A stretch of 64,000 bases of DNA from Thiosocius sp963808165 (GTDB lineage Bacteria; Pseudomonadota; Gammaproteobacteria; Chromatiales; Chromatiaceae). Below the pieces are notes generated by a model. It searched no databases. It was not told where the DNA came from and saw only the letters and a program-made list of their open reading frames with translations. This document shows, piece after piece, positions 17,308-24,461 of the stretch. The translations under genes were made by a program, and so were the position numbers. Position 1 is the stretch's first letter; each line of letters opens with the position of its first letter. Location: NCBI GenBank assembly GCA_963808165.1, contig CAWEET010000021.1, forward strand, positions 496,001 through 560,000. Reading direction: 5' to 3'.

Positions 17308-17721
17308 CTAGTCCCAGAGCGCCAGAATGGTGGCTATCGCACGGGTGAATTCGTCGAAGGAATGGGGTTTGACGATATAGTCGTCTACGTCGTACTCGAA
17401 CGCGGCGGCCCGGTCCTTGGGTTCGTTCGAAGATGTCAGGACGATGATGCGTTGATCTCTGAGCTCCGGGTCACTGCGCAATTCCCGCAGGAATTCGATC
17501 CCACTCATCTTGGGCAGATTGAGGTCCAGCAGGATCAGCGTGGGCGGTGGCGCGATCTTTTCGCATCCGTCCTTTCCGCGAAGCATGCTCAGCGCCTCCA
17601 GACCGGTCCGGGCGACGCGCAGGGGAATTTCGATTTCGTTCCTCTTCAGGGCGCGCTGGACAGTCATGATGTCCACCCTGTCGTCCTCGACCAGCAATAT
17701 GGTGTCGTCGCTCTTCAACAT
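17308..17721 (-). CDS. single-domain response regulator (CheY/Rcp1 type)
   Basis: A 137-residue receiver domain without an output domain. Acidic pocket ILLVEDDRVD, phosphoacceptor aspartate in LILLDLNLPKMSG, conserved threonine in IVLTSSNEP and lysine in IVKPHSF are all present. The long alpha4-beta5 stretch DRAAAFEYDVDDYIVKP is typical of Rcp1-like regulators paired with phytochrome- or CHASE-type kinases. It lies 69 bp downstream of the sensor kinase on the same strand, so it is probably that kinase's target. No DNA-binding region exists, so output must be by protein contact. Confidence 0.9.
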   Translation of the reverse strand: MLKSDDTILLVEDDRVDIMTVQRALKRNEIEIPLRVARTGLEALSMLRGKDGCEKIAPPPTLILLDLNLPKMSGIEFLRELRSDPELRDQRIIVLTSSNEPKDRAAAFEYDVDDYIVKPHSFDEFTRAIATILALWD

Positions 17722-17790
17722 GAGGGGGTATTCATGGGGGGGATCCGATTTGCAGTTTAATCAACAGTTTTGACCCGATTGCTCACCAGG

Positions 17791-19731
17791 TCAATCCAGG
17801 CCGGGTCTGGGCCAGGTGAAGTAAACGCAGGCACCCTTGCCGGGTTCGGACTCGATCCAGATCTTGCCGCCGTGCTCTTCGACTATTTTCTTGACCAGCG
17901 CCAGGCCGATACCCGTGCTGTTCTTGTAGTCGCTGGATGCCAGGGTTTGAAACATCATGAAGACCTTGTCGTGATACTCCGGCGCTATCCCCGGGCCGTC
18001 GTCGCAGACCGAGAACTCATACATCTCGCGGCGATTTTGCACCGAAATGCGTATCTTGCCCTTGTCACGGCCATGGTGTTTCAGGCTGTTGCTCAGCAGG
18101 TTGGAGAATACCTGTCCCAACTGCAGCCGGTCGACGTGCAGCGTTGGCATTTCGCCGCGCACTTTGATCTTGAACCCCTTGCGCGGGGATAGCGAATCGA
18201 TGACTTCGGTGATCAGCTCGCCCGTTTCCACCTCGCTCGCGGCTTCGCCGGTCTTGCCGACCCGCGAATACTCCAGCAGCCCTTCGATCAGGTCGTTCAT
18301 CCTGCGCACGCGGTCGCGCAGCAGACTCAGCTGTTCGCGCGAGGAATCGTCCAGCCGCTCGTCGAGATCTTCCTCGATCCACTGGGCCAGATTCGCGACT
18401 GCCCGCAGTGGCGCTTTGAGGTCGTGGGAGGTCACGTAGGCAAACTGCTCGAGATACTGGGCCTTTCGCTCGGCCTCGGCGGTGCGGCTGGCTATGTGGT
18501 GTTCCAGGCTCTCATTGAGCCTTTGCAACTCCCGCTCGGCCGATTTACGTTCGACCATTTCGCGGTTCAGCGCCTGGACCACCTGTTGCAGTTGCGAGGT
18601 CCTCTGTTCGACCTCCATCCGAACCCGTCGGGCCCGACCGACGAGAGAAATCAGATAAGTGGTAAGCAGTGTGGTGAAGGCAAGTCCGCCGCCGAGAATC
18701 GCCCAGCTGCTGAAAAATTCGATTTGGTATCTTCCCGGGGCGGCGTTGCTCACGACCAGCCACTGCTGGCCGCCGACCGCAATCCGTTCCTTCAGGCTCG
18801 GTCCCGTGGTGCCGGCACCCAAGTCTGTCGCCGTCTGGTCTCTCAGACGGGAGTAATGCCTGTACAGCAGCTCCTTTTCCCCGTCGGCACGATTTTGGTA
18901 AAAATGCAGGTCGATCCCGCCGAGGCTGAGGTTGGCAAGGCCCAATTCCACGATGTCTCCGATCACGAAGACGCCGAGCGCAAATCCCCTGATAGCGGTG
19001 GGTGTCAGGTCGCCTTCACCTTCGGGTTCCCCGGTTTCAATGAATACCGGGGCGGCGATGACGATGGCCTTCTTTCCCTCGGCGTCGTCGTCCAAGCGGA
19101 TGCCCGGGGAAATCCGCGGCTCGCGCGCAAGTTCCGCCTCGCGGAGCAACACCGATGCGACTGGATCCAGGCCCAGATCGAGCCCCAGATCGGTTTTGTT
19201 GCTGCCGTAGGGTTGAACGTAGAGGCTCGGGTAGTAGACCGGTCTTGCCTGCGCACTGGCCGGCTCTCCCGAAGGATCTGTCTCGGTAATGTCGAATGGT
19301 GGAAAACTCTCGCGTGCCAATGCGACAAATTCGGAGCGCTCCTCAGCGGATACCTTGGGTACCCATACCAGCTTCCTTATCCCGGGGAAGCGCTTTAAAG
19401 AGGGGCCCACGAATTTTCTGAAATCGCGCCGATCAACGATCTTCGAGGCCTCAAAAAAGCTGGCGATATCCTGCACGATGCCAACCGCCGCCCGGACTTC
19501 CCGCCGCACGACCAGAATGCGGTCGCTGGCCACGTCGCGAAAGGTGCTCTCGACCTGGTTTTGCGCCCGCTCTACGGATTGGGTGTACTGCATTATCGTT
19601 ATGATGGTGCCCATAAGCGCCATCAGCCCGACCGGAAAGTAGGTCCACCAGAGCGGTGCGATGGCCGCCTGTTTTGCAGACCCCGGTGCGAAGGGACGCG
19701 CGGAGTCCTGCTCCGGCACATTCGGTTTCAT
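17791..19731 (-). CDS. CHASE-domain sensor histidine kinase
   Basis: A 646-residue membrane kinase. One helix at about 28-50 and a second at about 330-352 bracket a periplasmic CHASE-type sensor (VESTFRDVASDRILVVRREVRAA, then PSLKRFPGIRKLVWVPKV). A coiled coil with QALNREMVERKSAERELQRLNESLEHH follows. The phosphoacceptor is H436 in SHDLKAPLRA, with N box SNLLSNSLKHHG and G boxes DDGPGIAPE and GIGLALVKK. The start overlaps the stop of the 2-phosphoglycerate-kinase-like gene (ATGA), so the two are translationally coupled. The ligand is unknown. Confidence 0.92.
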   Translation of the reverse strand: MKPNVPEQDSARPFAPGSAKQAAIAPLWWTYFPVGLMALMGTIITIMQYTQSVERAQNQVESTFRDVASDRILVVRREVRAAVGIVQDIASFFEASKIVDRRDFRKFVGPSLKRFPGIRKLVWVPKVSAEERSEFVALARESFPPFDITETDPSGEPASAQARPVYYPSLYVQPYGSNKTDLGLDLGLDPVASVLLREAELAREPRISPGIRLDDDAEGKKAIVIAAPVFIETGEPEGEGDLTPTAIRGFALGVFVIGDIVELGLANLSLGGIDLHFYQNRADGEKELLYRHYSRLRDQTATDLGAGTTGPSLKERIAVGGQQWLVVSNAAPGRYQIEFFSSWAILGGGLAFTTLLTTYLISLVGRARRVRMEVEQRTSQLQQVVQALNREMVERKSAERELQRLNESLEHHIASRTAEAERKAQYLEQFAYVTSHDLKAPLRAVANLAQWIEEDLDERLDDSSREQLSLLRDRVRRMNDLIEGLLEYSRVGKTGEAASEVETGELITEVIDSLSPRKGFKIKVRGEMPTLHVDRLQLGQVFSNLLSNSLKHHGRDKGKIRISVQNRREMYEFSVCDDGPGIAPEYHDKVFMMFQTLASSDYKNSTGIGLALVKKIVEEHGGKIWIESEPGKGACVYFTWPRPGLD

Positions 19732-20981
19732 GGTCCGGTGCCGGGTGGAAAATGCCGGCTGATCTTGATGCTGATCTCCATCAAGAGTTCCTGCAGGGCC
19801 TCGTCGACATCACTGTTGACGATCAACGGGACACCGCGATCTTCTGCCTCTGCAAGCAGGAACGATTGCAATGTCCATATCTGATCAAGTCCTTCGAGAT
19901 AGTGCGACGATGGTCTCTCGGTCTGCTCCCTTGCCCGGTGCTGGAGGCGTTTGGAAAGCGTCTTTTTGTTGGGCACGACCAGCATCAGCGGAACCACGAC
20001 CGCGCGATCGCGCGCGACGTCCAGGTCGAGCCTGGCCGGCAGGATATGGACGCCGTCTACGATGAGATCCTGGACCTCCTTCACGGCGCGTTGGATGGTC
20101 GCCTCGAGCCCGTCTTTGACCTTCTCGAATTGCGAAATAAATCCCTCGATCACCTTTGTTTGGCCAATGTCACCTGCCGATCTGCCGTTATCCGTCAGCC
20201 CCCGCCAGGCCTCGAAACTCGAATAGTCGAGGGTCGCGATCTTGTCGCGCGGAAGGTAGCAGCGCACGATCTCGCGCATCATATCGGTGGACTGGGTCCT
20301 TACGATGTTCAGCTTGTAGGCCAACTCGGTCGTCAGTGTGCTCTTTCCCGTGCCGGTCACGCCGCCGATCAGCAGGATCAACGGCAGGCCACTCGCCCTG
20401 AAGCGTTGCCACGCGAGATAACTGTCCGCTGCCGACGCCGAGCAGTGCCGCCGAAGGCATCTTTCCACGATGTCTCTGAGGTCGACGGTATCGACGATCT
20501 CGGTCCCTGCCTTGTGCAGATCGTCATGTGCCTGTTTGGCCGCCTCCAGTGCGTCTGCACGTTCTATCGCGCAGGCTTCGATCGAACGAGCGAGCAGGCC
20601 GGTGGAAAATGGCGCAAGCTCGGTCGAGGTGCGCACCATGATCTGCCGATCTGTCGAAGACCCCAGCGCGTAGGCCGCGGCCCTGGCATCCCCGAAACCT
20701 TGCTGAAGTTCCGCTATCACCCACTGTCTGAGGGTCTCTGTGGAGACCTTGGACTTGCTTTCGAGTTGGTTACGAGCTGTCTGCGCAAGCAGGTAGGCAT
20801 CCTCGAACGGGAGGCCGGAACGTACCAGAGACTCGACCAGAACGCCGCGCAGGAATGGATTCTTTTCGCCAGAGGCCGTTTCGACAAAAAATTTTCTAGC
20901 CACCAATCGTTTCCATGGAAAACTCCCTTCCTGCCACCGCGCTGTGCCCGGGACTCTGGCGATGTTCCCGATTGCGACCAT
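19728..20981 (-). CDS. 2-phosphoglycerate kinase-like protein with two ATP-cone domains
   Basis: A 417-residue P-loop kinase. The Walker A is GGVTGTGKST (206-215), followed by STDMMREIVRCYLP and DYSSFEAWRGL as in the archaeal 2-phosphoglycerate kinase family, which makes the precursor of cyclic 2,3-diphosphoglycerate. The N-terminus has two ATP-cone-like units, about 27-95 (NPFLRGVLVESLVRSGL) and about 113-178 (APFSTGLLARSIEACAI); archaeal enzymes normally show one. The start at 20981 has a weak ribosome site, and TTG or GTG codons at 20906/20903 are alternatives. Its coupling to a sensor kinase and response regulator is unusual. The substrate is not proven; another small phosphorylated acid is possible. 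Confidence 0.72.
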   Translation of the reverse strand: MVAIGNIARVPGTARWQEGSFPWKRLVARKFFVETASGEKNPFLRGVLVESLVRSGLPFEDAYLLAQTARNQLESKSKVSTETLRQWVIAELQQGFGDARAAAYALGSSTDRQIMVRTSTELAPFSTGLLARSIEACAIERADALEAAKQAHDDLHKAGTEIVDTVDLRDIVERCLRRHCSASAADSYLAWQRFRASGLPLILLIGGVTGTGKSTLTTELAYKLNIVRTQSTDMMREIVRCYLPRDKIATLDYSSFEAWRGLTDNGRSAGDIGQTKVIEGFISQFEKVKDGLEATIQRAVKEVQDLIVDGVHILPARLDLDVARDRAVVVPLMLVVPNKKTLSKRLQHRAREQTERPSSHYLEGLDQIWTLQSFLLAEAEDRGVPLIVNSDVDEALQELLMEISIKISRHFPPGTGP

Positions 20982-21583
20982 TTAGCCTTACCCGGGCGCT
21001 GTCGTCCATCTGCACCCGCGGGATGCCGGCGTCCTGCCGAACCCGCTGAATCGGAGCGGGTTCGGCGTGCGCAAACCCCCCGACCACTGCCGGTGACCCC
21101 ATCCGGGGACGGATTGCAGACATCCGGGAATTACCTGCCACGGCTGTTCGCTGAGCACCGCGGGCCAACGGTCATCGCACCGGCCTGGGCGCCAGCGGCA
21201 CGGCGTATTCGGCTCGCGGGACGCCGTGAACCCCTCCCTGGAGGCTCGATTGCTGCCTTGTCGGCAGCAGGCATCAGCACACGCGACATGCCACAGCGCT
21301 GTTCATGGCCGGATGGTCCGGAAGGCAAGCGCCATCGGGGCGCAGCGCGTCTCAAGACCGGGCATCGCCCGACTCAGACGCTAGCCTGCCCGAAACAGAA
21401 CACCTTTGCAGAGAACGAGGTTTCAATAATCGAAATGGCCGCCTGATTCGGCCTCCGATGGGCCGGGAACCACCCTTTGGAGAGGCGCAGCAGGCGCATC
21501 GAGCTATCCGGCAGCGGTATCACAAGCGCGGCGCGCTCAGGTGCCGGTCGCGACCGGCCCGGGCCGACAAGCCCGGGTCCGGT
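20982..21583. other. 602-bp intergenic stretch without a convincing gene
   Basis: This is the gap between the leuA stop and the start of the 2-phosphoglycerate-kinase-like gene. Frames crossing it are antisense or patchy. It holds a degenerate relative of the palindromic repeat at 21,221-21,270. A promoter for the signalling operon is expected near 21,000-21,100 but is not obvious. Confidence 0.5.
21221..21270. repeat. degenerate copy of the ACGCCGTGAA intergenic repeat with a hairpin
   Basis: The block begins ACGCCGTGAACCCCTCCCTG and continues GAGGCTCGA, as in the core of the 150-bp repeat. It ends in a perfect 7-bp stem (TGCTGCC, loop TTGTC, GGCAGCA at 21,251-21,269). It lies in the gap downstream of leuA, where such a hairpin could protect or end the leuA transcript. 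Confidence 0.55.
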
Positions 21584-23251
21584 TCAGGCCGCCGCCTGAG
21601 TCAGCAGGGCGCGGTTCATCGCAGCGAGCACTGCGCGCATCGATGCGCTCACGGTATCCCGATCGAACGCCGCCCCGCCGGCCCGACGCCCGTCGATGCT
21701 CAACTGCACATAGGCCACCGCGTCGGCCGTGGTGCCAGAGCCGATGGCATGTTCGCTGTAGTCGACCACATTCACGCGGTTGCCGTAAGCGGCCGTCCAG
21801 GCGTCGACGAATGCCTCGATCGCACCCTCGCCGCTGCCGTGCAGGGTGCTCACCCGGCCGGCATCGTCGATCTGTGCCTCGATGATATCGATACCGTCAC
21901 GGCGATCGAGGCGGTAGCCGACCAGGGTCAGCGGATGCCGCGCGTCGGCAAAGTGCTGCAGGAACAACTCGTGGATGCGTTTGGCGCTGATCTCGCCGCT
22001 GTGGTTTTCGCTTTCGCGCTGGACGATCTGCGCCAGCTCGACCTGCATCCAGCGTGGCAGTGTGAGCCCGTAATCGCGTTCCAGTACGAAGGCCATGCCG
22101 CCTTTGCCGGACTGACTGTTGACTCTTATGACGGCCTGGTAGTCGCGGCCCAGGTCGCGCGGGTCGATCGGCAGATAGGCAACCTGCCAGGGCTGGTCCT
22201 CCGTCTGCTTGAGCAGGCACTTGCGGATCGCGTCCTGATGACTGCCGGAGAATGCGGTGTAGACCAGTTCTCCGACCCAGGGATGGCGCGGGTGGACCGG
22301 CAGCCCGGTGCACTGGGTGTAGACCTGGATGATCTCGTCCGGGTTGGACAGATCCAGTCGCGGGTCGACGCCCTGGCTGTACAGGTTCATCGCCAGCGTC
22401 ACGATATCCATGTTGCCTGTGCGTTCGCCGTTGCCCAGTAATGTGCCCTCGACGCGGTCCGCGCCGGCCATCAGGCCCAGCTCGGCGGCGGCCACCGCGG
22501 TCCCACGGTCGTTGTGGGTGTGCAGCGAGATGATCAGTGCCTCGCGGCGCGCCACGTGGTGACAAAAATATTCGACCTGATCGGCAAACAGGTTCGGTGT
22601 ACTGCTTTCGACTGTGGCCGGCAGATTGATGATGCAGGGCTGTGCCGGCGTCGGTTGCCAGATCGCGGTCACCGCATCACAGACCTCGACCGCATAGTCC
22701 CACTCGGTATCCGAAAAGCTCTCCGGCGAATACTGAAACACCCACTCGGTCTCGGGGTGTTGGCGTGCCTCGTCCAGCAACATCTGCGCGCCCTGCACCG
22801 CGATCTGCTTGATACCCTCGCGGTCGCGCCCGAATACGCGCTCGCGCTGCACCGTCGAGGTCGAGTTGTAGACATGAACGATCGCCCGGCGCGCGCCCTT
22901 CAACGCCTCGAAGGTGCGCTTTATCAGTGACTCGCGGGCCTGTACCAGGACCTGCACGGTGACGTCCGCCGGGATGCGGTCGTTCTCGATCAGCCAGCGC
23001 ACGAAGTCGAAATCCGGTTGACTCGCTGACGGGAAACCGACCTCGATCTCCTTCAGCCCGATCTTTACCAGTAAATCCCACAGGCGGCGTTTCTGGGTGA
23101 CGTTCATCGGTTCGAGCAGTGCCTGGTTGCCGTCGCGCAGGTCGACGCTGGCCCAGATCGGCGCGTTGTCGATGGATCGATCAGGCCAGCGGCGGTTGCG
23201 CAGCGCAACGGGTCTTGCCGGGCGGTACTTGCGATGGTCGAAGCTGCTCAC
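21584..23251 (-). CDS. leuA: 2-isopropylmalate synthase, long (yeast-type) form
   Basis: A 555-residue enzyme that condenses acetyl-CoA with 2-oxoisovalerate, the first step of leucine synthesis. The N-terminus RPVALRNRRWPDRSIDNAPI and the active-site strand VDLRDGNQALLEPM mark the long form (TIGR00970 type) rather than the E. coli form. HTHNDRGTA supplies the metal-binding histidines. The C-terminal region (about 425-550) is the leucine-binding regulatory domain. The GTG at 23251 is chosen because GGGAG lies nine bases upstream and the protein then begins MSSFDHRKYRP; the open frame beyond it is GC-rich leader. No other leu genes are in the window. An Lrp-type regulator is divergent. Confidence 0.93.
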   Translation of the reverse strand: MSSFDHRKYRPARPVALRNRRWPDRSIDNAPIWASVDLRDGNQALLEPMNVTQKRRLWDLLVKIGLKEIEVGFPSASQPDFDFVRWLIENDRIPADVTVQVLVQARESLIKRTFEALKGARRAIVHVYNSTSTVQRERVFGRDREGIKQIAVQGAQMLLDEARQHPETEWVFQYSPESFSDTEWDYAVEVCDAVTAIWQPTPAQPCIINLPATVESSTPNLFADQVEYFCHHVARREALIISLHTHNDRGTAVAAAELGLMAGADRVEGTLLGNGERTGNMDIVTLAMNLYSQGVDPRLDLSNPDEIIQVYTQCTGLPVHPRHPWVGELVYTAFSGSHQDAIRKCLLKQTEDQPWQVAYLPIDPRDLGRDYQAVIRVNSQSGKGGMAFVLERDYGLTLPRWMQVELAQIVQRESENHSGEISAKRIHELFLQHFADARHPLTLVGYRLDRRDGIDIIEAQIDDAGRVSTLHGSGEGAIEAFVDAWTAAYGNRVNVVDYSEHAIGSGTTADAVAYVQLSIDGRRAGGAAFDRDTVSASMRAVLAAMNRALLTQAAA

Positions 23252-23290
23252 GTTTGATGGCTCCCAGGGTGCATGTTGTCTGTTTGCCTG

Positions 23291-23311
23291 ACCTCCCCGG
23301 TCAGGGGAGGT
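23291..23311. promoter_or_regulatory. hairpin in the leuA leader
   Basis: A perfect 8-bp inverted repeat (ACCTCCCC, loop GGTCA, GGGGAGGT) lies 40-60 bp upstream of the leuA start. No T-run follows in the leuA direction, so it is not a classical terminator. It may be a leader structure or a protein site. I found no leucine-rich leader peptide in front of it. Confidence 0.3.
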
Positions 23312-23536
23312 GGCGGCGGCTGGTGGTTCTTCCCCCGACGGGGCCGCTGCTGCGCGAGACCTCGTGAGTCCTTGGCAGCCGCTGACCGGCTTGTGGCCGA
23401 TGTTGAAAGGATAGGGCAGCGAGCACCGCAAATGATTGCGAATTCAGCGTCAAAAGACACCAGTCTGGAAATATAATTGCGCAATGAGTAAGATACTCGG
23501 CATGAGGTGCTTTGGCCATGCCGGCAGGAGGCAGAA

Positions 23537-24001
23537 ATGGACTTGGACCGCTACGACCGGCGGATCCTGGAGGTGTTGCAGGAGCAGGGGCGGATCAGCA
23601 ACCAGGAACTGGCCGAGCGCATCGGACTCTCGCCATCGCCCTGCCTGCGGCGGGTGCGTACGCTTGAGGAAAGCGGCCTGATTACCGGCTACCGCGCGGT
23701 ACTGGATGCGCGGCGGCTCGGCTTGAGCCTGCTCGCGTTGATCCATATCTCGATGGATCGGCATACCCCGGAGCGCTTCGCCGCATTCGAGGAACGGGTG
23801 CGTGCGCTGCCAGAGGTGCTCGAGTGCCTGTTGATCACCGGCCAGGATGCCGACTATCAGCTCAAGGTCATCGTGCGCGACATGGACGCCTACCAAGCCT
23901 TGTTGCTGGACAAGATCACGCGCATCGAGGGGGTGAGCGGCGTGCATTCGAGTTTCGTGATGCGCCGAGTGATCGACAAGACCTCACTCCCGCTGGCGTG
24001 A
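23537..24001 (+). CDS. Lrp/AsnC family transcriptional regulator
   Basis: A 154-residue regulator. The start at 23537 has an AGGAGG ribosome site six bases upstream and begins MDLDRYDRRILEVLQEQGR, the normal Lrp N-terminus. The helix-turn-helix covers about 18-45 (ISNQELAERIGLSPSPCLRRV). The C-terminal RAM ligand-binding domain follows (LPEVLECLLITGQDADYQLKVIVRDMDAYQ). The gene is divergent from leuA with a 285-bp gap, so leuA is a likely target. It resembles Lrp-like proteins that sense branched-chain or aromatic amino acids; the effector is unknown. Confidence 0.9.
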   Translation: MDLDRYDRRILEVLQEQGRISNQELAERIGLSPSPCLRRVRTLEESGLITGYRAVLDARRLGLSLLALIHISMDRHTPERFAAFEERVRALPEVLECLLITGQDADYQLKVIVRDMDAYQALLLDKITRIEGVSGVHSSFVMRRVIDKTSLPLA

Positions 24002-24461
24002 ATGATGCGGGCCAATGCGTCAGATTGCCTGTCGGCCCGGCATCCGGGGTGTTACGGCTCGCAGCGATGCCCCGGCGAATGCAAAGTTTGAGCGCTGACG
24101 GTCGATTCGCGGCAGGCTCGCCCGACGCTCAAGCCGAATGTGATTGGCTGGCGACTGATTGCGCGAGGGAATACGAGCTGCTCGAGCTGTATGTCGTCGC
24201 GCGCGCCAACGGCCTGCCGATCGAGATGCCCGCCGTTCGCTTCCGATTGCCTTTCGGCAGATTTGAAAAATGGGCTTTGACGTCTGTGCGATTTGGCTCT
24301 CACGCCCTGTAAGCCGCTCTGGGCCATTTTTCGCCTATGTCGCACCTTCAAGGGTGTGTTACCATCATTCGCTTGATTCGTCCTTAAAATGAGCGAGCCC
24401 GCTCCCCGGCTGGGCGCCCGCGTTCGCACCATCACCCGGGGTGCAGATTGGAAAGCCATCG
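24002..24461. other. 460-bp gap before gyrA without a recognisable gene
   Basis: No frame here has coding character. The last 150 bases are AT-richer and should hold the gyrA promoter, but no confident -35/-10 pair could be fixed. No strong hairpin was seen. Confidence 0.45.

Noticed and set aside
19656..21446. A 596-residue plus-strand frame
   Set aside because: It is antisense to the 2-phosphoglycerate-kinase-like gene, whose motifs are clear, and has no recognisable domain.
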